Origin: Janthinobacterium sp. 64
Lineage (GTDB): Bacteria; Pseudomonadota; Gammaproteobacteria; Burkholderiales; Burkholderiaceae_D
Assembly (NCBI RefSeq): GCF_002813325.1
Contig: NZ_PHUG01000001.1
Coordinates: 1,116,001 to 1,180,000 of the forward strand
Direction: 5' to 3'
DNA length: 64,000 nucleotides
In this document: positions 35,049 to 43,171 of the stretch, one piece after another
How positions within the stretch are numbered: the first letter of the stretch is position 1
Layout of the letters: each line of letters begins with the position of its first letter
Notes under the pieces: model-generated
Told to the model about the DNA's origin: nothing
Database searches by the model: none
What the model saw: the letters and a program-made list of their open reading frames with translations, nothing else
Program-made: the position numbers and the translations under genes

Positions 35049-35624
35049 ATGGCCATCATGACACCATTTTCCTCGATACGCGGCGCCGCAGCGGCAGCCG
35101 CCATGACACTTTGCGCTGGCGCCTTCGCGCAAGCGCCCATGCCCAAGCTCGTGGGCGAATACAATCTGCTCTCGTCGAAGACCGTGCCGCCCAGCAACTG
35201 GGGCTATTCCAAGGCCCGTGTTTCAATCAAACAACTCGACGACCATCACTTGCTGATCCTGCTTGCCTGCGAGTGGAAACGCGAGCCGAAGGCCGTCTGC
35301 GGCGACTATTTCTATGCCCAGTGGCGCGACGACGGCCTGTATCTGCAGGACATGAACACGTTTGCCATGCGCCTGTACTTCGATCCCGCCACGCGCAAGC
35401 TCACCATCATTTCGCGCGGCGCCGACGCCAGGCAAAGCGTGCGCCACGAAGTGTTCGGCACGACGACCGAGCCGCTGGTCGACACCGCCCTCGTGCGGCG
35501 CATGAAGCGCGAACAATCGAATGCCGACAGCAAGGAAAACCGGCGCGTGTTCGGGCCCTACACCAAGTGGCAGTATCAGGAAAACCGCATCGAATTCCAG
35601 CGCCAGGACTTGACGGCACCGTGA
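35049..35624 (+). CDS. Secreted protein of unknown function
   Basis: Up to 191 residues. It has a signal peptide (basic start, then AAAAAAMTLCAGAFAQA, cleavage near residue 27). The mature part is beta-rich with two cysteines (LLACEWKRE and KAVCGDYF), suggesting a disulfide, and basic stretches near the end. No family was recognised. The start is uncertain: ATG 35049 lies immediately after a hairpin and has no ribosome site, and ATG 35058 is little better. It overlaps the next gene by 1 base (TGATG), so the pair is co-translated. Confidence 0.6.
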   Translation: MAIMTPFSSIRGAAAAAAMTLCAGAFAQAPMPKLVGEYNLLSSKTVPPSNWGYSKARVSIKQLDDHHLLILLACEWKREPKAVCGDYFYAQWRDDGLYLQDMNTFAMRLYFDPATRKLTIISRGADARQSVRHEVFGTTTEPLVDTALVRRMKREQSNADSKENRRVFGPYTKWQYQENRIEFQRQDLTAP

Positions 35625-36355
35625 TGGCGCGCCTGATCCAGCCCCTGCGGCGCCAGCTGCTGCGCCTGACTGGTGCCCTGCTATGCTCTCCCGTGCTCGC
35701 GCGCGCGGCCGGCGGCGGCCTGCCCGACGCAGTGCGCCAGCGCATCCTGGCCACCCTCGACGCTCCGCTGCCCACCGTGCTCAATGTGCACCATCTGGCG
35801 CTGATACGGCGTTTCAACATCGGCTGGTCGCCCGTGGAAAGCGGCGCGCCCATGCTCAATCCGGTCTACCCGCTGGGCAAAGGCGATACCCTGCAACTGG
35901 CCATGCAAGCCATCGCCAGCAAGGATGCGGCACTGGCCGCCCAGCGCCTGATGGAGGCGGCGCTGCTGCTGCCCCACTTCGTGCAGATGGCCGACCTGAA
36001 GCCGGGCAGCTATGCCAACGGCAAGGCGCCGTTTACCTTGACTGCCCGGCATCTGACGCTGCTGCGGCAACAGTCGTGGATGACGCTGGAAATGCTGGGC
36101 ATGGGCGTGGAAGACTACCTGGCCGAAGGCTTTTGGCCCACCCCGTCCGTCGACGGCAAGCGCCCGTATGGCGACTTCACGAATTACCCGGTGGAAATGG
36201 CACAGGCGCTGGGCCTGCCCGTGCGCAAGGAAGCGGACGGCAGCCTGGCCATCACGCCCGCGCTGAGAATGGAACTGCAAGCGCTGCACCAGCAGACCAT
36301 GGCGGCGCTGCAAGTATTCGTGCGGGAAGCGGGCTTGCGGCGCAATACGGTCTGA
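35624..36355 (+). CDS. Secreted or lipid-exported protein of unknown function
   Basis: 243 residues. The N-terminus ARLIQPLRRQLLRLTGALLC has an arginine pair and a hydrophobic core, resembling a Tat or Sec signal ending near LARAAGG. The mature part is mostly helical with several tryptophans; no family was recognised. It overlaps the previous gene by 1 base. Its last ~71 codons are repeated 1.96 kb downstream at 38096-38310 with about 97% identity by eye, marking this gene as the left border of an inserted block. Confidence 0.6.
   Translation: MARLIQPLRRQLLRLTGALLCSPVLARAAGGGLPDAVRQRILATLDAPLPTVLNVHHLALIRRFNIGWSPVESGAPMLNPVYPLGKGDTLQLAMQAIASKDAALAAQRLMEAALLLPHFVQMADLKPGSYANGKAPFTLTARHLTLLRQQSWMTLEMLGMGVEDYLAEGFWPTPSVDGKRPYGDFTNYPVEMAQALGLPVRKEADGSLAITPALRMELQALHQQTMAALQVFVREAGLRRNTV
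36134..36348 (+). repeat. 215-base direct repeat, left copy
   Basis: The stretch from TGGCCCACCCC to GGCGCAATAC recurs at 38096-38310 in the same orientation with about seven mismatches. Outside these limits the two flanks are unrelated. It lies inside the 3' end of the gene at 35624-36355. Confidence 0.85.
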
Positions 36356-36503
36356 AGCGTAACCGGCTTCCTGTCGTTTACGTAAGCCCCCCCCGGCCGA
36401 ATATTATCCCAGCCGATGAGCAGCCCCCACCGCCGTCCGACGCGGTACCGAAGCGTGACATTTGCCCTCACATTTAGACGCATGGCAGCTTGTTTTCTAG
36501 CCT

Positions 36504-36800
36504 TCAATCTGATTTCCCTCTTGTCGCGGTCTGCCTGGACTGGAAGCAATTGGCAGGCCCATCCTCGAATCCAATCATTTTTGGTGGCGACGGTTCTTTT
36601 CTGTGAGCATATGTCAACACACGCAATGCGACAGATAGCGGCACGCCATTTGTTCGCAAGTATTTTGCTGCCACTGCAGTGCCAAGCATTTCCTGGAAAA
36701 TAATCGCAACGTCTATTTTTTGTGCGGTCAATGCATCGATCCGTCTTCGGCGATCAAGCTCCTCTTGCGCCAGGCCACTGATGTAATTTTTATTTACCAT
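36504..36800 (-). CDS. Small hypothetical protein in the AT-rich block
   Basis: 98 residues beginning MVNKNYISGLAQEELDRRRR, then a hydrophobic-helical middle (VAIIFQEMLGTAVAAKYLRT) and a basic tail. No signal peptide and no recognised domain. It lies 72 bases downstream of the ECF sigma gene on the same strand and could be its partner or a hitchhiker. Ribosome site weak. Moderate GC, lower than the flanking genes. Confidence 0.45.
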   Translation of the reverse strand: MVNKNYISGLAQEELDRRRRIDALTAQKIDVAIIFQEMLGTAVAAKYLRTNGVPLSVALRVLTYAHRKEPSPPKMIGFEDGPANCFQSRQTATRGKSD

Positions 36801-36872
36801 GTAAATTTATGTTAAGTAGAGACAAATAATCGCCACTTGCGCCTGTGGTAGCGCAATGATGCGGGACTGGAT

Positions 36873-37442
36873 TCAATCATCCTTTTCCAGCCTCTTGCGT
36901 ATCTCTGCCCTGACCCTGTGAATACGGCTTCGCACTGTTCCCATAGGGCATCCCATCTTTATTGCAATCTCACCGTAGCTCATTCCATCATTCTCACGTA
37001 GCAATAATGCCTTTTTCAACAGAGGTGGCAAGTTGGCGATCAATCCAACAATCTCCCGCCCAGTTTCCGTTGCAATACATATTTCTTCTGGACTATTTTC
37101 ATTAGAAAGATTGAATGCATCAACAGCATCCTTCATGCCGTTGAATGAGAAAAATATACGTGATTCAATCTCCAATTCATTAGAATAATATTTTTCGATA
37201 CTATGCATGGCTATTGAGTACAACCATGCATATAACGTCGAATAGCTACGACATTCTTTAAACCATAGAAATGCATTGAGAAAGATAATCTGAACCATAT
37301 CATCGATATCTTGCCTATGATGAACATGATGACTTACTAAACTTCTCATATGAACACTGTATTTGACATAGAGCGTATGAAATGCCGATGTATCCCCGAC
37401 ACAAATTCTTTCCCTTATGAAATTTTCATTATTTTCAAGCAT
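36873..37442 (-). CDS. ECF-type RNA polymerase sigma factor
   Basis: 189 residues from ATG 37442 (or up to 204 from 37487). Sigma region 2 is seen in DIDDMVQIIFLNAFLWF and STLYAWLYSIAMHSIEKYY; region 4 in LPPLLKKALLLRENDGMSYG followed by GCPMGTVRSRIHRVRAEIRK. The layout is that of ECF sigma-70 factors. Base composition is strikingly AT-rich for this genome, so it was probably acquired. No anti-sigma factor is recognisable next to it; the 98-residue downstream ORF is the only same-strand neighbour. Its own promoter would lie in the very AT-rich gap upstream. Confidence 0.85.
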   Translation of the reverse strand: MLENNENFIRERICVGDTSAFHTLYVKYSVHMRSLVSHHVHHRQDIDDMVQIIFLNAFLWFKECRSYSTLYAWLYSIAMHSIEKYYSNELEIESRIFFSFNGMKDAVDAFNLSNENSPEEICIATETGREIVGLIANLPPLLKKALLLRENDGMSYGEIAIKMGCPMGTVRSRIHRVRAEIRKRLEKDD

Positions 37443-37487
37443 GAATTGCTCATCAACACCAAGGATGAGCTTGCATCCTAGCAGCAA

Positions 37488-37779
37488 GAATTTATCCTGA
37501 GATCAATACACCAATAATCTTGATTTATATCAAATTAAAAAAGTATCATCGGAAAATTAATTAAATAAATACTTTCCAAAGACAACAATTAAAATTGGAA
37601 ATTATTTTTCCTCTCTGCAACACAATTTATCCATAAAGAAATTTTAATTTATTTTTCGAAAACATTTTTTCATTTTGGAAATTTTTCAGGAATTTATTGA
37701 TGTGCTCGTTTTCGTGTGCGGCGAAAAATTTTTATATAGTAATATTTAAAAAATTTACGCACCTGGCTGAGCATTTTTG
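37488..37779. other. Very AT-rich divergent intergenic region
   Basis: About 290 bases with long runs of A and T, in sharp contrast to a high-GC genome. No gene is seen. It separates the ECF sigma gene from a small rightward ORF and probably holds their promoters; such DNA is typically bound by H-NS/MvaT-like silencers. Confidence 0.6.
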
Positions 37780-38040
37780 ATGATTAAAAATACAAGAACT
37801 TCATACGTCATCGAGTTCACGCAGCGAACGACGCGGGTATTAAGGTCGCTCGATGTCGATTCTGGCCGAATGAAGATTGATATAAAAGACACGACGATGC
37901 CGTTCGACACGCGCATAGTTGATGCCTGGGTCTGCATGGAAGACGGTGTCCTGTGGCTGGAGCATGAAACGGAAGGGGAGCAAACGGTGAAAATCAGACT
38001 TGCTAAAGTGCTACGTTGGTCACGTCAGCCCAGATGGTAG
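37780..38040 (+). CDS. Small hypothetical protein, 86 residues
   Basis: Begins MIKNTRTSYVIEFTQRTTRV. Alternating polar and hydrophobic residues suggest a small beta-rich fold (GRMKIDIKD, DAWVCMEDGVLWLEHETEG, QTVKIRLAKVLRW). No known family. Divergent from the ECF sigma gene. It ends 55 bases before the right copy of the direct repeat, so its C-terminus may have been altered by the rearrangement. Confidence 0.45.
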   Translation: MIKNTRTSYVIEFTQRTTRVLRSLDVDSGRMKIDIKDTTMPFDTRIVDAWVCMEDGVLWLEHETEGEQTVKIRLAKVLRWSRQPRW

Positions 38041-38095
38041 CCAAACTGCAGACGTCACTCTGCAATTCGACGCCTGTTCCCATCATATAATCTAC

Positions 38096-38317
38096 TGGCC
38101 CACCCCATCCGTCGACGGCAAGCGCCCGTATGGCGACTTCACGAATTACCCGGTGGAAATGGCACAGACGCTGGGCTTGCCCGTGCGCAAGGAAGCGGAC
38201 GGCAGCCTGGCCATCACGCCCGCGCTGAGAACGGAACTGAAAGCGCTGCACCAGCAGACCATGCCGGCGCTGCAAGTGTTCGTGCGGGAAGCGGGCTTGC
38301 GGCGCAATACACTATGA
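38096..38317 (+). pseudogene. Duplicated 3' fragment of the secreted-protein gene (right direct-repeat copy)
   Basis: Encodes WPTPSVDGKRPYGDFTNYPV and onward to AGLRRNTL with a stop, matching residues ~171-243 of the protein at 35624-36355 with a few substitutions. It has no start, signal peptide or N-terminal two-thirds. Positions 38096-38310 are the right copy of the 215-base direct repeat. Confidence 0.8.
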
Positions 38318-38373
38318 AGCCGGCGGGCATCAAGGCCACAAGCATCGCAGCTATCGCTCCAGGCTCTCGCCGC

Positions 38374-39108
38374 TCACTCCTTATCCAGGAAAAATCCGAC
38401 AGGAAACAGGCACTTGAGTTCCGCGCGCCGTCGTAAAAACATTGGGAAATTATTTTCAACATCTTCAATACGTTCCGTTACCCTGACCAGGATACCCTCA
38501 CCCATCTGTTCCACGAAAAATCCAGCAGCCAGCAGCCGCTCCACATCGATGCGCGGACAAAAATCTGGCCCATAGAACATGGCCCACGCTGCTTCCGGAA
38601 TGTCCGGCCTGAGGGACGCATTGAACGATCCCAGGCGAAAACTATCGTAGCGGCCGAGGCTTGCCAATTCAAGTGGAACGAAGGGATGCAGCATCGCGAT
38701 CTGAGGCGGAAAGATATGGCACCACTGCTTGAAGAGCATGTGGAAATCGACGTTCTGGCTATACGCTGACGTGAAACTCACGCCACCGGGTACGATCTGG
38801 CCACGGATATTACGCTTTGTGTGACTCACATAGCCGGTGGACTTGATGGCTTTTTTTCGTCGCCATGCGAATTCTTCCGCCACTTCAAACATGCCGCCGT
38901 CAAAACGCAAGGTACAAGGTGCTGCCCAGCACTCTTCCATCGCCATTTTTCCGGCGTAAGATTCGGTGAATTTATCCGGATTATGCGATATCTGCTCCGG
39001 CAAGAGCAATCCGGCGTGCTCCTCCAGCGTGCCGATGAACTGTTCGCCAACCGCCCATGACTCCGTGGGCGCCTTCGTGCGTATGGTAAGTTGAATATAT
39101 GGTTTCAC
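38374..39108 (-). CDS. Unrecognised protein, immunity-like in character
   Basis: 244 residues, cytoplasmic, with no signal. Aromatic-rich segments stand out: MAMEECWAAPCTLRFDGG, FHMLFKQWCHIFPPQIAMLH and IPEAAWAMFYGPDFCPRIDV, ending RVTERIEDVENNFPMF and a basic RRRAELK. The general style, lower GC and position beside a rearranged block recall immunity proteins of T6SS or polymorphic toxins, but no family is certain and no toxin gene is visible. It lies next to the PBP gene on the same strand with a 54-base gap after that gene's start of the 3' region. Confidence 0.5.
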   Translation of the reverse strand: MKPYIQLTIRTKAPTESWAVGEQFIGTLEEHAGLLLPEQISHNPDKFTESYAGKMAMEECWAAPCTLRFDGGMFEVAEEFAWRRKKAIKSTGYVSHTKRNIRGQIVPGGVSFTSAYSQNVDFHMLFKQWCHIFPPQIAMLHPFVPLELASLGRYDSFRLGSFNASLRPDIPEAAWAMFYGPDFCPRIDVERLLAAGFFVEQMGEGILVRVTERIEDVENNFPMFLRRRAELKCLFPVGFFLDKE

Positions 39109-39162
39109 GCGTTAGCGGCTTTCCAGAAGTACTGCGTCCCCCAACCCCATCGACACAGCGGA

Positions 39163-41616
39163 TTAACCTTGCGGTGCAGGCGCCGGCTGCGGATTCGGCG
39201 CAGGCACAGGCGCCGGCTCCGGCACCGCCTTGCCATGCGTGTCCTGCTCGCCTTCGGCCGGCACGGCCAGCGGCGCTGGCGGCACGCCTTCCTGCAGCAA
39301 GTCTCCCGGCTCTTCCACCGGCTCGTCCTGCGGCTCATCGACCGGTTCCACATGGCGCAGCGGTGGCGGTGGCTTGCCGCCGGGGAAGATGGCGTCGCGC
39401 GACAGCTTGCCCGTGTCCAGCGCCGTCTTGAAGAAGTCGCCCACTACCAGCACGGCGTTGTGGCCGCCCTGGCCCCAGTAATTGCTGCGCATGGTGACGC
39501 GCGCGTCATTGAAGCCCACCCAGGCGCCGCCCACCAGTTGCGGATGCATCAAAATGAACCAGCCGTCCGCATTGTTTTGCGTGGTGCCGCTCTTGCCGGC
39601 CACGTCGGAGCGGATGCCGAAGCGGCTGCGGATGGCCGTGCCCGTGCCGCGGTCGATGACGCCGCGCATCATGTCGGTCAGGGTGGCCGCCGATGCCGGC
39701 TGCATGGCGCGCTGGGGCTTGTCTTCGCCGAAACGGGCGATGACCTTGCCTTCGCGGTCCGTGATGTGCGTGACGACGAACGGCAAACGCGCCTCGCCCT
39801 GCGCCGCGATGCTGGCGTAGGCGTTGACCATTTCCAATAATGTGACGGGACTGGTACCCAGCGCCAGGGACGGCACTTTTTCCAGCTTGCTGTCGCGGAT
39901 GCCGAGCGCGCGCGCCAGTTTGATGATCGGCGGCAAGCCCACGTCCTGCATCACTTGCGCCGTGATCGTGTTTTTCGAGTACACGAGGCCGTCGCGCATG
40001 GTCATGTCGCGTCCCGTGGTACCGCTCATGTCGGTCGGGCGCCATTTGGTGCCGTCGGCCGCCTTGATATCCATCACTTCATCGCGGTAGACGTGGTCAG
40101 GGCTTAAACCCTTTTCCAGCGCCGCGCCATACACGATGGGTTTGAAGGTGGAACCGGGCTGGCGCGCCGCCTGCGACACGTGGTCGAATTGCTCGCGCGC
40201 AAAGTCGCGGCTGCCCACCCAGGCGCGCACGGCGCCCGTGGCCGGGTCCATGGCCGCAAAACCCGCTTCCAGGCGCGTCTTCGACTTGCGCAAGGCCGCC
40301 ATGAAGGCGCGGTCGCCCTTCAGTTGCGCCAGCGCCGCCTCGGGCGTGCTGCCGGCCGCCGTCAGCTTGCGGTAGTCGGCCGACTCGCGCACGAAGGCAT
40401 CGAGCAGGGCCGGACGCGATTTCCAGAAATACTCGAAGGCCACGCTGCCAGCCTGCATGCCCGCGTACATGCCCGTCGACGTGGACGATGGCACGCCCGC
40501 GCGGCTCCATTCCACATCGGCAATCGCCTGCAAGGCATTCGCCTGGCGTTCGACGGCGCGCTCGGCCGCCTGCTGCAAATCGTGGTCGAGCGTGGTGTGC
40601 ACCACCAGGCCATCGCGCTCCAGGTTGTAATCGTTCTCGTCGGCCCAGTCGATCAGCCACTTGCGCACATAGGCCGTGAAATGGCTGTCCGATTGTGCCC
40701 GCTCGCTCTGGCGCTCGAAATGCAGGCGCAGCGGACGCTTGATCAACTGTTTATAGCGCGCCTCGTCGATGACGTCGTGCTTGCGCATCTGCCCCAGCAC
40801 CACATTGCGCCGCTGCAGGGAACGCTCGGGATTACCCACGGGATTATAGTAATTCGTGCCCTTGAGCATGCCGACCAGGGTGGCGCTTTCCAGGATGTCG
40901 AGGCGCGAGGCGGGCTTGTCGAAATAGGTGCGGGCCGCCATTTCGATGCCGTAAGTGTTGTACAGGAAGGGTACCGTATTCAAATACGCTTCCAGGATTT
41001 CCGTCTTGCTGTAGGTGGCCTCGATTTTCAGGGCCGTGATCAGCTCCTTCAGCTTGCGGTTCAGGTTGCGCGAACGGCCGATTTCCTCGGGGAACATATT
41101 GCGCGCCAGCTGCTGCGTGATGGTGGAACCACCCTGGGGATTGCCGCCGGCCGTGTGCAGGATGGCGCCCGCCGTGCGCGTGAAGTCGATGCCGTGGTGT
41201 GCGTAGAAACGGTGGTCTTCCGTCGAGATCAAGGCGCTGATCACGTTCGGCGAAATCTGTTTCAAGGTGACCCGTTCCTGCAAGCCCTGGTCGAAACGCA
41301 CCAGTTCCTTGCCGTCGGTGCTGACCATGGTGCTCGGTGCGGCCGCGCGCGCCTGGCGCAAATCGTGGATGCTGGGCGTCAAGGGGATCAGCAGCAGCAG
41401 GTATAAAATCACCAGCGCCAGCACGGCCAAAAATGACCATAAGGCCAGCACCAGCGCGCGCCGCACGGGCGGCAAGGTCATCAAGTGCGCATGGCCGCGC
41501 CGGTACAGCGCCACTGCTTTTACCCACGCCAGCCCTGCCACACGCACGACCTGCGCGCGCGCCAGTATCCACGCCTGCCGTGCTTTTTCCTGAAACTGCT
41601 CCATGCCTGATGCCAT
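39163..41616 (-). CDS. Class A penicillin-binding protein (PBP1-type)
   Basis: About 817 residues, a bifunctional cell-wall synthase. One membrane anchor (about 58-82), then a glycosyltransferase domain (ISTEDHRFYAHHGIDF, GGSTITQQLARN, RKLKELITALKIE) and a transpeptidase domain with QPGSTFKPIVYG (active serine near 488), YSKN and KSGTT. The C-terminus is a long proline/alanine/glutamate tail. ATG 41616 follows AAGG; ATG 41604 is possible. It is downstream of a class D beta-lactamase gene on the same strand. Confidence 0.93.
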   Translation of the reverse strand: MASGMEQFQEKARQAWILARAQVVRVAGLAWVKAVALYRRGHAHLMTLPPVRRALVLALWSFLAVLALVILYLLLLIPLTPSIHDLRQARAAAPSTMVSTDGKELVRFDQGLQERVTLKQISPNVISALISTEDHRFYAHHGIDFTRTAGAILHTAGGNPQGGSTITQQLARNMFPEEIGRSRNLNRKLKELITALKIEATYSKTEILEAYLNTVPFLYNTYGIEMAARTYFDKPASRLDILESATLVGMLKGTNYYNPVGNPERSLQRRNVVLGQMRKHDVIDEARYKQLIKRPLRLHFERQSERAQSDSHFTAYVRKWLIDWADENDYNLERDGLVVHTTLDHDLQQAAERAVERQANALQAIADVEWSRAGVPSSTSTGMYAGMQAGSVAFEYFWKSRPALLDAFVRESADYRKLTAAGSTPEAALAQLKGDRAFMAALRKSKTRLEAGFAAMDPATGAVRAWVGSRDFAREQFDHVSQAARQPGSTFKPIVYGAALEKGLSPDHVYRDEVMDIKAADGTKWRPTDMSGTTGRDMTMRDGLVYSKNTITAQVMQDVGLPPIIKLARALGIRDSKLEKVPSLALGTSPVTLLEMVNAYASIAAQGEARLPFVVTHITDREGKVIARFGEDKPQRAMQPASAATLTDMMRGVIDRGTGTAIRSRFGIRSDVAGKSGTTQNNADGWFILMHPQLVGGAWVGFNDARVTMRSNYWGQGGHNAVLVVGDFFKTALDTGKLSRDAIFPGGKPPPPLRHVEPVDEPQDEPVEEPGDLLQEGVPPAPLAVPAEGEQDTHGKAVPEPAPVPAPNPQPAPAPQG

Positions 41617-41690
41617 GCTTGTAACCTTGTCTGATGCCGGATGATCCGTTTCAGCAAGTATATAGGGCGGGCAACAAAGCGGGCCGGATT

Positions 41691-42086
41691 TTACGCCAGG
41701 CAAGCATCGAGGCGCGCCAGCGTGACGCCGACATACGCACCCACGCAGCGCGCATCATGCGTTGTAAACGGGTTTTCCACTTGCAGCAGGCCACAGTCGC
41801 AGACGACGGGGTCAACCTGGGTCACGACGCCGAGCGCCAGGTAGCGCCAGCCGTCGAGCCGGCGCAGCCCCTGCTCCCGGCCCGGATTGGCGCGGAAGAT
41901 GGCGTCCCAGTCGTCACGCTCGCTGGGCATGGGCGACAGTGCGAGCTGAACTTGCGTGCCGGCGGCCAGTTGCGCGCCGCCAAACTCGTCCATCACGTGC
42001 AGGCGCTGGCCAGCCACGTCGATGACCGCTTCCAGATAGTCACCCTCGGTAGCGATGAAGGTGGCGGCGACGATGCTGGCCGTCAC
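41691..42086 (-). CDS. Conserved-looking hypothetical protein, 131 residues
   Basis: Starts at GTG 42086, overlapping the beta-lactamase stop as GTGA, so the two are coupled. The sequence is beta-rich (IVAATFIATEGDYLEAVIDV, RLHVMDEFGG, TQVQLALSP) and could be an OB- or PilZ-like barrel; cysteines occur late (VVCDCGLLQVEN, DARCVG). No family recognised. It is sandwiched between a beta-lactamase and a PBP gene, hinting at a role in the same envelope unit. Confidence 0.65.
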   Translation of the reverse strand: MTASIVAATFIATEGDYLEAVIDVAGQRLHVMDEFGGAQLAAGTQVQLALSPMPSERDDWDAIFRANPGREQGLRRLDGWRYLALGVVTQVDPVVCDCGLLQVENPFTTHDARCVGAYVGVTLARLDACLA

Positions 42087-42901
42087 TTCTGCGCCTGCTC
42101 CAGCAGAGCCGGCAATTCCTTCAGCATGGCGTCGCGCGTGCGCAAGCCAGCCGACTGCTCACCCTTCTTATCGTCCTGCACCAGGCGCGCAAACACGATG
42201 CTGCGCTCCCCCTTGCTGGCCCAGCCCACGAACCAGCCGTAGCCATGCGCTTCGTCAAAGCTGCCGTCGGCCTTGCGCGGGAAGGCGGCGCCCGTCTTGC
42301 CGTGCACTTGCCAGCCATCCACGTCCGCCAGGCGCGTCAGGCGCTGCGTTGCCTGCATCGCCTGTTTCGTCACGGGCAGCTGGTAATTGACCAGTTTGCG
42401 CAAGAAACCCAGCTGTTCCAGCGGAGAGATCTTCAGCGAAGAGCTGATCCACGAGCGCTCCAGGCTATTGTCCTTGCCCTTGTCGCCCGACACATCCGCA
42501 TTGCCATAGCGCAAAGCCTTGGCGTACTTCTGGAAGCGCTCGGCGCCCAGCGCCTGCGTGATCTGCTGCGAATACCAGACGACGGAATACTGCATCCAGC
42601 GCGACGGGTCCGTATCCTGGCGCCACGCTTCGCCGCCCCAGTCCACATAGCCCTGGCGGTATGGCAGGGCCGGCTTGTGCTCGTCCTTGAGGAAGCCGGC
42701 GTCATAGCCCATCAGGCTGAGGGCGATCTTGAACGTGGATGCGGGGGTGACTCTGTCGAGGCAATTGCCCTCTTGCAGCAAGACGGCGCCCGTCTTGGCG
42801 TCGGCCATGGCGGTGCAGATGGTGGCGGCCTGGGCTTGCGAAGCGGCCAGCGGGGCGCCTGCCAAGCCGAGGATGAACGGGAAGAATGCGCGGTATTTCA
42901 T
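42083..42901 (-). CDS. Class D (OXA-type) beta-lactamase
   Basis: 272 residues with a signal peptide (cleavage after SQAQA, about residue 25). All class D landmarks are present: STFK at 55-58 (active serine and carboxylated lysine), SVV at 106-108, YGN at 132-134, tryptophan 151, and KTG at 202-204. A functional periplasmic serine beta-lactamase is expected. It heads a same-strand run with a hypothetical protein and a class A PBP. No integron or IS flanks it, so it looks like an intrinsic chromosomal enzyme. Confidence 0.92.
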   Translation of the reverse strand: MKYRAFFPFILGLAGAPLAASQAQAATICTAMADAKTGAVLLQEGNCLDRVTPASTFKIALSLMGYDAGFLKDEHKPALPYRQGYVDWGGEAWRQDTDPSRWMQYSVVWYSQQITQALGAERFQKYAKALRYGNADVSGDKGKDNSLERSWISSSLKISPLEQLGFLRKLVNYQLPVTKQAMQATQRLTRLADVDGWQVHGKTGAAFPRKADGSFDEAHGYGWFVGWASKGERSIVFARLVQDDKKGEQSAGLRTRDAMLKELPALLEQAQK

Positions 42902-42988
42902 GGGCCTCCGGGGTTGGGGGAGAAGGACAAAGCGAAATTGTACCGGGCTGCACGGCGCGATGCCAGCGCTGATAACATTGCCTTGACG

Positions 42989-43147
42989 TTAGTGACCGCC
43001 CGGTTGGCGTTCCCGCTTCAGCCGCTCCTCTTCCAGCTCGTCCATGCCCAGCTTTTCCTCGTCGATCAGCGCATGCTCGCGCCGTTCGCGCTCCAGTTCC
43101 GCTTCCAGGCTGTCATCATTGACTTCCCGCTCGATTTTCTCCGGCAT
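42989..43147 (-). CDS. Small highly charged protein, 52 residues
   Basis: Translates as MPEKIEREVNDDSLEAELER and continues to a C-terminus of RERQPGGH. More than half of residues are charged, mostly Glu/Arg/Lys, and the whole is predicted to be helical or coiled coil. A strong GAGGAGG ribosome site sits at the right distance, which supports it as a real gene despite its size. It lies between the beta-lactamase and the folE2 remnant. Function unknown. Confidence 0.6.
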   Translation of the reverse strand: MPEKIEREVNDDSLEAELERERREHALIDEEKLGMDELEEERLKRERQPGGH

Positions 43148-43171
43148 GCTGTCCTCCTCCACGGTGGTTGA

